The position numbers and the translations under genes were made by a program. Of a stretch of 64,000 nucleotides of DNA, positions 23,581 through 34,965 are shown in pieces. This stretch comes from Megachile rotundata. Its lineage: Eukaryota > Arthropoda > Insecta > Hymenoptera > Megachilidae. Numbering within the stretch: the stretch's first letter is position 1; every line of letters begins with the position of its first letter. The stretch lies in contig NC_134989.1 of the NCBI RefSeq assembly GCF_050947335.1, positions 10,843,501-10,907,500 of the forward strand. Direction: 5' to 3'. Under the pieces are notes generated by a model. That model saw nothing but the letters and a program-made list of their open reading frames with translations, had not been told where the DNA came from and searched no databases.

Positions 23581-24585
23581 AATAGAAAATTTAGAAATTT
23601 GTGAATGTCGAAACTCGAAATGGAAGGTTGCAAATTTAAAAATTCCCAAATTCGAAAACTCAAAATTCCAAATTAAGTACTTAGAAATTTGCAAATTTCA
23701 GAACCATATTCACAAACCTAGAAAATTGCGAATTCAAAGCCTTACAAACTCACAAATCAATATACCTAAAATTTAAAAAATGTAAATACCTAAAAAATGC
23801 ATATTTCCATATAAAATCCTAATCCTAAATCCCAATCCCAAAAAACTATCCACATCCAAAGATAACAGTGTAACAACATGCACCCCAACGTCTTCCGCAT
23901 CGGCCGACCCCGTTGTCCATCATGTTTTTTCTTCGTCTACCATCTAGACAACGCCGGCGAGCAAATCGGAGCACAACACAGCGATTCGAGAATGGACACA
24001 AAGTGTCGACAGGCGGTATCGTTCGTTGTCGGTCGTCGAAAATCCGTGAAGATGCGTCTGTTCCAGGAAGTAGGAGCCACGGGGATCATCGACCCTTCAC
24101 GGCTATTTCAGTTATTTTGCAGCATGCAGCTATTTTAAATACATATTGTGGAGTAGAGGCGTACGAGCATGAAGCATACGAAGCCGGTAAGGACAGCGGA
24201 AGAGAGACGTAGCCGGGGATTGAAGCAGGGAGGAAGGAGAAAGAAAGGGTGAAGAAGGGGGAGGAAGATAGAGAGCGTGACGGAGGGAAAGAGGAAGAAA
24301 CCACGGGGTGGAGAGGAGCAAACGTAGATCGAGAAAGAAGGAAACGAGGTGCTGGTGGAACGAGCAAAATGGCGAAACTGAGATAGATATACAGGCTGAT
24401 CCATGAAATTGGGACAGTTTGTATATTTAACCCCTTTTGCGAAATTCCAGGAAGTACGTTGCACTTCTTTTGTACGTTTTACTCTTGGTGTATTAGATAC
24501 AACAGTGCAAATTAACGTATGTGTAAATGTATGCAAGAATTCATATGTGTAGTCATTTTTTGAAAATAATTTATAGGGACTTGTT
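23581..24585. other. Unique DNA with a purine-rich tract
   Basis: Up to 23,840 there are scattered degenerate AAATT/CCAAA words. From 23,870 it is single-copy. 24,180-24,345 is strongly purine-rich on the plus strand (GGAGGAAGG, GAAAGGG). The frames at 23,878-24,138 and 23,913-24,212 (+) are unrecognised. Confidence 0.4.
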
Positions 24586-24589
24586 GTAT

Positions 24590-25215
24590 ATCACATATAT
24601 GTGATACATAAGTATATGAACGTATATAAACATACACTATGTTATACATAGACATATGTGCATATACGTATGATGCTGTGAACGTATATACAATATGTGT
24701 TTTAAAAACATATATACGTATGTAGACATAAAGTGTGTTATAGACATATGTGCATATACATATGATGCTGTGGACGTATACAATATGTAATACGAAAACG
24801 TATGTACGTATACATATAGACACAAACTATGCTATAGACATATGTCCATATACATATGATGCTGTGGACGTATACAATATGTAATACGAAAACGTATGTA
24901 CGTTTACATATAGACATAAACTATGTTATAGACATATGTGCATATGCATATGATGTCTACGCTGTGTATGAGCGTACGACAGAAGCATATCATATATGTC
25001 TACATACATGCTAACGTATGAGCTACATATAAATCAAGTTTCATACAATATCAACTTCATATATGTCTACATACATGCTCACGTATGTAGCTCACATATG
25101 TAGCTCATACGTGAGTATATATGCAGACATATATAAACTTGATATTGTATGAAACTTGATTTATATACATATTCAAACTTGATATACACATACATGACAT
25201 ATGTATACATACCAT
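24590..25215. repeat. ~93-bp tandem repeat rich in CATATG/TACGTA
   Basis: GATGCTGTG or its variant starts at 24,672, 24,764, 24,858 and 24,952, intervals of 92-94 bp. The unit is dense in self-complementary words (CATATATG, TACGTA, ACATATGT). After 24,960 the array passes into an imperfect inverted repeat, listed separately. Repetitive His/Tyr-rich minus-strand frames are artefacts. Confidence 0.85.
25021..25172. repeat. Imperfect inverted repeat with ~70-bp arms
   Basis: The left arm (about 25,021-25,094, containing AAATCAAGTTTCATACAATA at 25,031) is matched by a reverse-complement arm (about 25,099-25,172, containing TATTGTATGAAACTTGATTT ending at 25,162). The centre is near 25,096, with a few mismatches and a small offset. 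It could form a cruciform or RNA hairpin. Confidence 0.75.
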
Positions 25216-25554
25216 ATGTAAACATGACGTGTGCACATACACGCTATTATCACTGAAAGGCTCACCTGTATATTTTGTATGTATGGATGATTAGTACAAT
25301 AGTAGTATAGTTGTGTACTTGCAAAATTAATAAAATAACAATATACTAAAGTAGTAGTACATCACAACTGTGAAAATTAATAACAAATAATAAATGATGA
25401 CGTGTAGCCTCAGTATAAACACCCTGTACGAAGAGAGAGACAGACGTAGCGGAAGAGAAAGGGTGGGGATGAGGACAACTCTCTCGGGAAGGAAAAGCAG
25501 GGAGAGTTACAGTGAGAGAGGCCAGAGGGGTTGGTATTTATAGCCAGCCCCGTC
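25216..25554. other. Unique spacer
   Basis: AT-rich up to 25,400, then purine-rich GAGAGAG-containing sequence to 25,530. No gene seen. Confidence 0.4.
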
Positions 25555-25622
25555 GACGTCGACGTCGTCGTCGTCTTCGTCGTCGTCGTCGGCGGCGTCG
25601 TCGCCGTTGTCATCGTCGACAG
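25555..25622. repeat. (GTC)n microsatellite with GAC/GGC variants
   Basis: A run of GTC triplets interrupted by GAC, TTC and GGC. It keeps a frame open and gives an Asp/Val-rich peptide on the plus strand, but no gene context supports translation. Confidence 0.9.
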
Positions 25623-26049
25623 TCTTGACTCCTTGGTGAAATTCAGAGAGGGGTGCACCCTCTCGCTCTGCCTATCTCTGCCCCACCTACCAGTCGCTCT
25701 GTTAAAGGAATTTCCTATGATTAGAATGAGTATTTCTATACGACGCCCTGAACTCTCCTCTTATACGTGTCTTACGACCAGAATAATCTACGCTCGAGTC
25801 TTTGCTCCGACATGATAGGTTGCTTGCTATCAAGTCGATTATGTGGTCGATCTGGATGCTCGTAGAACTTACTCTTCGCTTATTATCGCGTTTGCTGGTG
25901 AGGTCGCTACTGGTCAGTTGGTACAACTTCCCAAATTTTTAGGTCATTGGTGAATTCCGAAATTCTCACATTTTATCAAACAAATCCTTAACAATTTTGA
26001 AACACAACAAATTTCTATATTTAAGATATCAGGTTCATAGACTTGTGGA

Positions 26050-26455
26050 TTTTCAAGTTTCTAAATTGTTAGAGCTCCAAGTCCCCAAATCTTGATGGTC
26101 TCAGACCTCCAAGTCCCCAAATCATGATACTCTCAAATCTCCAAATCCCCAAATCACCTAATCTTTGAATCTTTAAATTTCTGAGCAGGTAAACTCTAAA
26201 ATTTCCAACCCTGTAAAGTCTCCACCTCTTCCAAGTTCTACAGTTACCCCAAGTCGTCCACATTCTACTTCTGAATCCCCAGGTCTTCCAAACTCTCAGA
26301 TCCATAAATCCAAATCCACAAACCCTAAAACCTTCAGCTCTCCAAATCTCTAAATCCAAAAATTCTCAAATACCCAGCTCTCCAAATTGCTCAGCTTCCA
26401 AACCGTAAAATTCCCAAAAACCCACGAAGACTATGAAAAATCCCATAGTCCCAAA
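26050..26455. repeat. Degenerate CTCCAAATC / CCCCAAATC repeat
   Basis: Irregularly spaced CTCCAAATC, CCCCAAATC and TCTTCCAA words with no fixed period. It shares its vocabulary, on the opposite strand, with the G-rich arrays at 19.3 and 43.5 kb. Confidence 0.55.
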
Positions 26456-26459
26456 GTTG

Positions 26460-27160
26460 TGAAGGTCCACAAAAGTTTGAAGACGGTTGGTTAACCGTTT
26501 CGAGTAATCGTCGAGCGATTCTGGTATCGTTGTTCCACGATTCGCGGTTCGGTCAACTAACACGATCGCAAGTGACCGTGAAGAGGCACGACACTGTAAA
26601 ATAAGGACGCGCATCCACCTTTCTACTCGTGGTACCGCAAAGAAAACGGTGACCCGCGTCGTTCGCTGCGTGCATTCCAGCTTGTTAGTTTGGCTGCCGT
26701 TCGCTTTGCCTTGCATCGCCTCGCCTCGCTCTGCTTTTCTTTCCTTAACTCGTTTCACTCCGGAGTGCTTGAAAATAATGCCGTCTCGGGGAGCAAGAGC
26801 AGCTCGAAACGTTCGCGGGCATTCTTCCATGACCGCTCGATTAACGTACGCAGTCAATTATGCTAACTCCTACGGTATGCGTTCGTCAGGTTCTGAACAC
26901 AGCGCGGACCAGACAACACGACACCGAGAAACCGAACAGAGAGAGAGAACGCTTCTCTACGCTTTATAAATCGTTAGACGTCTGTACGTCGCTTCTTCAA
27001 CTTCTCGGCTCTCTCTTCTCTCACCCTTTCACGGGAATCCCTTTGATCCTTGTCTCTTCGCCGTTGTACCCGGGATTGTTCTTCAGCTTCCGTTTGTCAA
27101 TTGTTCGTCGACACCGCGGATCTTTCAGCACGTGTGCGTCGCATGACCGTTAAGTGCCCA
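26460..27160. other. GC-rich island, possible promoter or exon
   Basis: CpG-containing, mixed-composition DNA in AT-rich surroundings, with pyrimidine-rich stretches at 26,690-26,760 and 26,990-27,090. Frames are open on both strands (minus 26,366-26,857; plus 26,649-26,969) without recognisable domains. Confidence 0.3.
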
Positions 27161-28180
27161 TGATCGGTCTTCTTGGTTAATTCAGCTGCGAACTGAGATT
27201 ATTATAGACAATATGCGAGTGGCAGCTGAGCGCTCAGACATAATTTGGTGAATTTGGAAATTTGACCAATCTGAAGATTTGAAAACTTGCAAAGTCCTAA
27301 ATTTGGTATCTTCATAAAATTTGAAACGGATGAATATAAAAATCAACCGTCTTGGTTGACCACCTATGCCGTGCACATATTTTCCGGAGTCCCTGTATCA
27401 TTTTGACAGGGGGGTGAAAGAAAAACGATGAATCCCCGGTCAGAAAGATTACCGTACATACATTTGCTCGCAACGTTGCCGCTAAGCCTCGAGACGCTTG
27501 GAGGCAGCGTGTTTTTATCATCAGCGAACCTCATCGTCCAATTGATTCGCGCAGAATCTTCTCACTCGCGGCATACTAATGACCGCGACGATGATCTCGC
27601 GCCCCGGGGGTTACCAACTAATTTGTTCCACGCTCGACGACGTTCGCTGCGCTCGTTAACGCCGATGTTCCGTCCAACACGATGTTCTGGAGGGATAGGT
27701 TTGCTCGTTCGCGCGTTCTCGGTGCCAACTTTCCATTTGGAAGGCTTCCTTCCGTTCTACATATATTACATAAATAACATAACGTTATGTGACAATTGTG
27801 CAACGATACACAATGATACATGTAAGAAGTATGCCTGTTTTTACTTTCTGTTTTTAATTCAAATTTCCCGCGCGAATTTTGTCAGATTTTCATTCGTTAA
27901 TTGTATGAAGAGCTTTCTCTTCATTTAATATTAATGAAGAAATATTATTGACGGCTAAATATTTCTGCATTGATATCTTGTTTAAATTAACAGAGGAGGA
28001 AATCAAGTCTGATGAAATTCGCGCGGGAAATTTGAAATTGTTACGCTTTGCGTTGGACACGTAATTGAAAGAAAAGTGGGTTAACGTTGATTTTTTATAT
28101 TTTCACTGTTCATTACTACACAATAATTGTTGTATAATATCTTTTATTAAGCAATATTTACGTAATTATGTGCAGGGTGA
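27161..28180. other. Unique DNA, partly CpG-rich
   Basis: The part at 27,420-27,740 is CpG-rich. A 166-residue plus-strand frame (27,428-27,928) shows no known family; its C-terminal half lies in AT-rich DNA and is Phe/Tyr-rich. I do not call it a gene. Confidence 0.35.
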
Positions 28181-29663
28181 TTATGAAAGTATAACTACCA
28201 ATTTATGATTTATATTTTAATTAATTCTGTTTCGTAATTGTAGTAATATTTATATAATAGTGTATGTAGTAAATTTAATTATTTGTAGTAATATTTATAC
28301 ATTTTATTTAATAACATATAATAATTTTTATACAAGTAATATAAAGTTCATATAAAATTTATTTATTTAATACAAAGTTATAAGTGTTACAAACTGTACT
28401 TAATATTAAAACAAAATTAAAAGAGGAAGATGAACATTCAACCGAATTGTTAGAAAGTTTTTCTGTATTAAACCAATACATGATTAAAATGAAGTAATAT
28501 CTTCTGAATATCAAGATTTTATTTGCTACAACTCAAGGATTTGTATTACGACTGCGCGGTATCGTGGAGACGAGAACGAATTGCGATTTTCGACGCAAAC
28601 ATTTTAACTTGGAAAACAAGAAGCAAAGTACTCAGAACGAATTTTCCTTCTAAACTGAGTCACTTCTGCCATTTGCTTGGCGACGCGATCATAAAAGCAG
28701 GTAAAGCAATAAATTCGGTGGAACTGAACGGTAAAATAACGGTGCGGGGAAAACCGAAGATGGTTCATACCCTGTAGAAATGCAAAGTGTAGAAAAATTA
28801 GTTTTCTGCTCAACATTTTTATGTGTATGACGTTCTTTGAGGGATGAGGCAAAAATTTAACTAAAGCAATTTTATTATTTTTTAATACTGCTTTTGTTAT
28901 TTTTAATTTCATTTTTTAATATTTCTTTGAGTCCCACTTAATTATAAATGAATTTGTAACATATACTTTGTGTAGTAATGCAATTTTTAAAAATATACCG
29001 ATTCTAAAAAATGATATGATGATTCTACCATTTTTAAATTTACCAATTTTCGTTTTCATCTAAAATAATTAGGTCCTCTACAATTAACACGTCACATATC
29101 GTATTATATCAACAATATAATTAAATTAAAATTAATAACCACTATAGACAAAAATTCTATAAAAAAATTAAGAATTCTCACACATCAAAAGATTGACAAA
29201 AGTAAAGACTTGAAAAGATATAAAAAATTTGTACTTAAATTCAGAATAAAGAATAAAATGGACGTATCAAGCATCAGGTGATTGATCCGCGGATTAAGTA
29301 ATCGCAAACATTGTTTCGGTGCCGGTGAACAAATCGCTTTTCAATGACCACGTTAGCAACACCTATTGTTTCATTGTTCGCGGTTATGTAAACTATGCCA
29401 GTTACGTAAAGTATGTATTTCTATCGGTCCAAGAAAACGGAAAGGTCTGGGTATGCCCATAAAAAGAGGGTAGCCGGCGACGAGCAAAACCATCGGTGAA
29501 AGGGATACAAGTTATTGGAAGAAAGCGGTGTCTCCAATCGATTACGATTCTTACGTGCTACTAAATATTTAGTCTCTGCTTTGGAAATGAAATGGATATA
29601 GGTAGAATCGATATGCAATTGCGTTTCGTTAAATACAGGAGCTTCTTATTCGTAACGGTGTTA
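28181..29663. other. AT-rich unique DNA, no gene seen
   Basis: Single-copy AT-rich sequence. An 84-residue plus-strand frame at 28,523-28,777 lies in a slightly more GC-rich patch; I do not recognise it and see no good splice context. Confidence 0.4.
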
Positions 29664-29665
29664 TA

Positions 29666-29816
29666 CACAGTATATCGGAAAAGTAACTCTTTAACGCACC
29701 ATGTCACACAACTGATGCGGAGGGATGTATTTTAAATACAAAAACAATTATTTTGGCAAAATAACTAACTCTTTTCTTTTTATTTAAAAAGTTGCGTTAT
29801 TTTCCGACATACTGTG
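29666..29816. mobile_element. 151-bp MITE with CACAGTAT termini and TA flanks
   Basis: The left end CACAGTATATCGGAAAAG is mirrored at the right end; the reverse complement of the right end starts CACAGTATGTCGGAAAAT. The ~20-bp terminal inverted repeats are flanked on both sides by TA (29,664-29,665 and 29,817-29,818), the target duplication of Tc1/mariner-superfamily transposons. At 151 bp it has no coding capacity, so it is a miniature inverted-repeat element. The autonomous partner is not in this window. Confidence 0.82.
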
Positions 29817-30300
29817 TACGTTTTCGCAAATAGAGTACATTACTTTTTATTATCGCACAAACTTTTTGATTATTAACAAAAACGTGTGATCATAAAAATG
29901 TCATTTTTTCTAATAAAGTAGAATAACGTTGAAAAGGGAGCAAGAATAAAATAAATTCTCGAATGAACCGAGGCATATTTCGTCTGCGTTCCCGAGGGTT
30001 ACATCAAGGTAAAACCAGGAAGTTACTTTTCAAACACCCTGTGTACCTCTCCTTTTCCCTTTGTCTCACTTTCTCGACCGATCTGCCGGCGTAGACCCGT
30101 CACTCCGTCTTTCTTTGACCAACCAGTTCGTCGGTCGTTCGTCTTTTTCTCCACCATTGTAGGCCCTTCTCGCCCAACGATCCTAACCCCTAACCAAAAC
30201 CTGCACCCCCGTTACACTCGACTCGTGAAAGGTTTCCCTCTTTCCCTTCGCCACACCACGCTGCTTCGTCTTCTCGTCTTCGTTGTCGTCGTCGACGTCC
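29817..30300. other. Unique DNA with a further transposon-like terminus
   Basis: A sequence ending CACCCTGTG at about 30,043, followed by TA, reads on the minus strand as CACAGGGTGTTTGAAAAGT, close to the MITE terminus at 29,666. From 30,045 to 30,300 the DNA is pyrimidine-rich with no gene recognised. Confidence 0.4.
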
Positions 30301-30764
30301 ATGTCGTGGTTACGGATGTAAAACTTTGAATAGTTGAATTATGAGAATCATTTTGAATACGGATTGTTTAGATCTTTTGAATAAACGGAATGTATGGTCG
30401 ATTTTTTTATTATTTGGAATATTTTGAATATTAGTTTCAATACTTTTAAGATTTTTTGGTGTGTTTATTTTTTTTTAAATTTAATTGTTTGTCGAAATTG
30501 TTTTAATTATTGAATTATTCTAATTATTCGAATAGTCAAACTTTTTATATGAGACTATTTGTATATATTCAAATTTAAATATTTTTTAATACTTTCGTTA
30601 CGGAAATTATTTGAATAAATCTATTTTAAGGTACAGTCTATAAATATTAAAACATTCTATCAAATAAATTCGAACTTGTATTCTTCAAAAACATCATTGT
30701 TTCATCTATTTAAATTTAAGAATTGTATTTTGAAATTTTATAATTATTGTAATTATTGGAATAA
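30301..30764. other. AT-rich spacer
   Basis: Very AT-rich single-copy sequence leading into the 60-bp minisatellite. Nothing else seen. Confidence 0.4.
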
Positions 30765-31790
30765 GTAATTAAAATTAGAATTCACCCATATCTAACATTA
30801 TCAACTATTTAAATTATTCAAACAAAATGATTAAAATTAGAATTCACCCTCATTTAACATTGTCAAATATTTAAATTATTCGAACAAAATTATTAAAATT
30901 AGAATTCACTCCTATTTAACATTGTCAACTATTTAAATTATTCGTACAGAATAATTAAAATTAGAATTCACCCCTATCTAACATTGTCAAGTATTTAAAT
31001 TATTAGAACAAAATGATTAGAATTAGAATTCACCCCTATGTAACATTGTCAACTATTTAAATTATTCGAACAAAATGACTAAAATTCGAATTCATCCCCG
31101 TCTAACATTGTCAACTATTTAAATTATTCGAACAAAATGACTAAAATTCGAATTCACCCCTATGTAACATTGTCATCTATTTAAATTATTCGAACAAAAT
31201 GACTAAAATTCGAATTCATCCCCATCTAACATTGTCAACTATTTAAATTATTCGAACAAAATGACTAAAATTCGAATTCACCCCCATGTAACATTGTCAT
31301 CTATTTAAATTATTCGAACAAAATGACTAAAATTCGAATTCATCCCCGTCTAACATTGTCAACTATTTAAATTATTCGAACAAAATGACTAAAATTCGAA
31401 TTCACCCCCATGTAACATTGTCAACTATTTAAATCATTCATACAAATTAACTAAAATTCGATTTCACCCCATCTAACGATACCAATTACTCAAATTATTT
31501 CAAACAAAACACCTAAAATTCGAATTTACCCCCATCTAAAATACCACCTATTTAAATCATTCAAACAAACCAACTAAAATTCGATTTCACCCCATCTAAC
31601 GATACCAATTACCCAAATTATTTCAAACAAAACACCTAAAATTCGAATTTACCCCCATCTAAAATGCCACCTATTTAAATCATTCAAACAAACCAACTAA
31701 AATTCGATTGCACCCCATCTAACGATACCAATTACCCAAATTATTCAAACAAAATAACCAAAATTCGAATGCACTCCTACATAAAAACGC
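30765..31790. repeat. 60-bp minisatellite with 120-bp dimeric order
   Basis: About 17 copies of a ~60-bp unit: AAAATTCGAATTCACCCC, (T/A)(T/G/C)TAACATTGTCAAC, TATTTAAATTATTCGAACA. Between 31,020 and 31,430 two unit types alternate, one with CACCCC(T/C)ATGTAAC and the other with CATCCCC(G/A)TCTAAC, giving a 120-bp higher-order unit. From 31,440 to 31,750 a second, different dimer takes over (GATTTCACCCCATCTAACGA alternating with GAATTTACCCCCATCTAAAA). Confidence 0.95.
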
Positions 31791-31799
31791 TCAGTAATT

Positions 31800-32690
31800 A
31801 AAATTAACAAATTGCTATCGAAATCCATCGAATATTCGAATTTTAGTAACAACCCTGATCGTCTTCCCTCTAGCTGCACCCTCGGAACAAGGCAGAACTC
31901 TATGCTCCTTTTCCAGGACAGAGGAGTGGAGTTCCTCTTTCCCTTCAGCTTCGCCCAAATCGCATTCCTCTCGTCTCTCTAAGCCATTTTCAACGCTCTC
32001 CTTTTCTATCGCCATTAAGCTGCATAAGCGCGTCTCACCCTCGTCCCCTTTTGCCTGTCTATCCTCGTTCGATTACCAGGGTTTTCCTTGTTCTCTCCTC
32101 TTCCCTCTTTCAGCCACTTTGACTCGCCCTGCTCTCCCATTTCTTGGAAAAGTTCCGTGCTTTCTGCCTGGCCGTTCCTTCTTCGCCATACTTTTCCACG
32201 CTGCGACGGAATCCAACTCGCTCCCCTTTCTTTTTCTTTTTTTTTTTTCTTCTTTTATTCCGCTCTCTGTATATATGTATGTATATTGTGCGGGTTCGAA
32301 GGAGAAAGACAAGGGCAATCTTGTTCTTTTAGCTGAACGAACACTTTTAAAAGATACTCGTTTTCACGAAATTCGAGTTATTGATGGCACTCGGGGAGAC
32401 CAGATTCTTCTGGATGGGTATCGTTTAGCTCGGGACATCTAGTGGATTTTCCGGACCCGCAGTTCCTCGAATTCATAAATTTATTAGTTAACTTTCGAAC
32501 CTCCGAGTTTCTGCTTTTCTATGTTTTTGTTTTATGAACTCCTGCAGATGTACTACAGTTTCCATATTTCTAAAATTCTCAATTCCCCAAATTCATAAAT
32601 TTTTGAGACAAACACAAAAATTCTCGTGTCAGAAAGATTTCTGAATTCTCAACTTGTCAGATCTCTAAAATTAGGAATGTTTACGGCGTC
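31800..32690. other. CT-rich unique DNA, no gene recognised
   Basis: 31,850-32,260 is pyrimidine-rich with CTCTTTCCC words and a poly-T tract at about 32,236-32,249. Frames at 32,088-32,442 (+) and 31,815-32,318 (-) are low-complexity. A stretch at 32,510-32,680 has degenerate TTCTCAA words. Confidence 0.4.
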
Positions 32691-33103
32691 ACGGTCGAAA
32701 ATAAAGGGAACCAGAACGAGGAGGTTTTAGAACGTCCAAAAATATTGAACGACCCCCGAAACAGGAAAATAATAGCAATTGCGCCGGGGACGGAAATTGT
32801 GTTTCGAAGCGAAATCGAAGGGACTCCCGTCCGGCAAGCGAAATGATCGAATCAAATTTTCCATGGGGATTCTTCGCGTATGGATTTCTCGAATCTCCTC
32901 TTATGCGAATCGAAAACAAGAGGCGCGTTAACTCGAGAGAGCTCGAGAATCATCGTGAAACGAAATCGTGCGTTTCCGTTGCATAAGTTTTGTGGAGGAA
33001 ATGTAAGGTCGATGCGGGCGTTCAGCAATTTACATTGGATTATTTTTAATTGTAAATGAAAACGCGCTGAATAAAGGAGAAATCGAGGAGATCGATCAAG
33101 GTG
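32691..33103. other. Unique DNA, no gene recognised
   Basis: Mixed-composition single-copy sequence. Minus-strand frames at 32,689-32,919 and 32,852-33,139 have no recognisable motif. Confidence 0.4.
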
Positions 33104-33635
33104 AAATGTGACGAGCGAATAGTAAATACGTTTTCTCACTGGTGTAGCTGTGATCTTTGTTTAGGGTGATATAGGCACTCTAGGGATATTCATGCTGTGA
33201 TTCTATTGAACTGGGTATGAACTAGTGGTTTTTGGAAATGTGACGAGCGAACAGTAAATACGTTTTATCACTGGTGTAGCTGTGATCTTTGTTTAGGGTG
33301 ATATAGACACTCTAGGGATATTCATGGTGTGATTTTTTTAAACTGGGTATGAACTAGTGGTTTTTGGAAATGTGACGAGCGAACAGTAAATACGTTTTCT
33401 CACTGGTGTAGCTGTGATCTTTGTTTAGGGTGATATAGGCACTCTAGGGATATTCATGGTGTGATTTTTTTGAACTGGGTATGAACTAGTGGTTTTTGGA
33501 AATGTGACGAGCGAACAGTAAATACGTTTTATCACTGGTGTAGCTGTGATCTTCGTTTAGGGTGATATAGTCACTCTAGGGATATTCATGGTGTGATTTT
33601 TTTGAACTGGGTATGAACTAGTAGTTTTTGGACAA
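33104..33635. repeat. 132-bp tandem repeat, four copies
   Basis: AAATGTGACGAGCGAA begins at 33,104, 33,236, 33,368 and 33,500, exactly 132 bp apart each time. The unit contains AGTAAATACGTTTT, TCACTGGTGTAGCTGTGAT, TTTAGGGTGATATAG and CACTCTAGGGATATTCATG. Copies differ by only a few substitutions, so the expansion is recent. The base composition is balanced and non-simple, unlike the other arrays. Confidence 0.96.
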
Positions 33636-33639
33636 AAAA

Positions 33640-33840
33640 AAAATATACTGATCGAATTGAGTAACCTCCTCCTTTTTCGAAGTCGGTTAAAAAAGGACGC
33701 TTCGGTAACATTGCTACATTTCCACTTATTATAATTACTGTATTTATTGACTAAGTGGTACGAACAAGGAAATGAACAATTGATTCCAGACTTTTAGGTT
33801 AGGATGACGTTAGGATTACTTGATGTTGTTACTTATCATT
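33640..33840. other. Spacer between arrays
   Basis: Short single-copy sequence with a poly-A run at 33,634-33,643. Nothing else seen. Confidence 0.4.
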
Positions 33841-34965
33841 GTTGTCTATTGTTGTTGATTCTTGTTTATCATATATCATTTCTTTTAGGTTAAGATAGCG
33901 TTAGAATAACTTGACTGTATTGTTACTTATTATGGTTGACTGATTTGTCGTTTGGGCCACGACTGCTATGGTCATTGGCCCAAATATTATGGTTGTCTGT
34001 TGTTAATAATTTTTATTTGTTACTGTTGTTATTTATTCTTCTTATTTATTCACTTTTTCGTAGTTTTTGTACGTTGTTTATTCCTGCTGTTATTTATTAT
34101 TTATTACTGTTGTTGTTGCTTGATGTTGTAATTTACTGCTGCAGCTTATTGTTACTCACTGCTGTGGTTGCACATCATTGTCTATTAGTAGTTGTTGTTG
34201 TTGTATGATGTTCCTGTTGTTTATTGCTGAATTTTTATTGTTGTTGTTTATTGCTATTCATTGATGTTATTAATGTAACCAAATGTTGTTGTTTATTGTT
34301 CTTTTCCAATGATGTTCCTGACTATTGCTGTTTATCATTCTTATTATTTATTATTGCTCGTTGTTGTTGTCTGTATTATTACTGGTTGTTGTTGTTTGTA
34401 TTGTTGTTGTTTCTGTCGTTGTTACTTATTGTCGATGTTGCTATTGCACAATGTTCTTGTTGTTTATTGCTGAATTTTTATTGTTGTTGTTTATTGCTGC
34501 ACATTGCTATTCATTGATGTTATTAATGTTACCCATTGTTGTTGTTTATTGTTCTTTTCCAATGATGTTGCTGAACATTGCTGTTTATCGTTCTTATTAT
34601 TTATTATTGCTTGTTGTTGTTGTTTGTATTATTGCTGGTTGTTGTTGTTTATATTGTTGTTTTTGTCGTTGTTACTTATTGTCGATGTTGCTATTGCACG
34701 ACGTTCTTGTTGTTTATTGCTGAATTTTTATTGTTGTTATTTATTGCTGCACATTGCTATTCATTGATGTTATTAATGTAACCAGGTGTTGTTGTTTATT
34801 GTTCTTTTTTTATTGATGTTTTTCGACATTGCTGTTCATTATTCTTCTTATTATTATTACATGTTGCTGTTGTTTTTATTGTCACTTTTTTAAATGTTGT
34901 TACTGGCAGTTCATGTTTTTATTGTTATTCGTTGTTGTTGTTGATTGTTCATTGTCTCAGTTCAT
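33840..34965. repeat. TTG/TTA-rich array with ~250-bp higher-order unit
   Basis: The plus strand is built from TTGTTG, TTTATTG and TTACT words. A longer unit recurs: ATTCATTGATGTTATTAATG at 34,256, 34,509 and 34,759, spacing 253 and 250 bp. Within the first two copies the order of words is conserved almost base for base; the third decays. The leucine/valine/cysteine-rich plus-strand frames (up to 132 residues) are repeat artefacts. Confidence 0.92.

Noticed and set aside
24391..25430. Transposon-like ends (TATACAGGCTGATCC at about 24,391 and CACCCTGTAC near 25,421)
   Set aside because: The two ends do not match as inverted repeats beyond a few bases and the interior is the 93-bp array, so no element could be delimited.
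28175..28200. CAGGGTGATTATGAAAGTATAAC, resembling a Tc1/mariner-type terminus
   Set aside because: No matching opposite end was found nearby. A similar lone word occurs at about 62,515 (GCAGGGTGGATTC).
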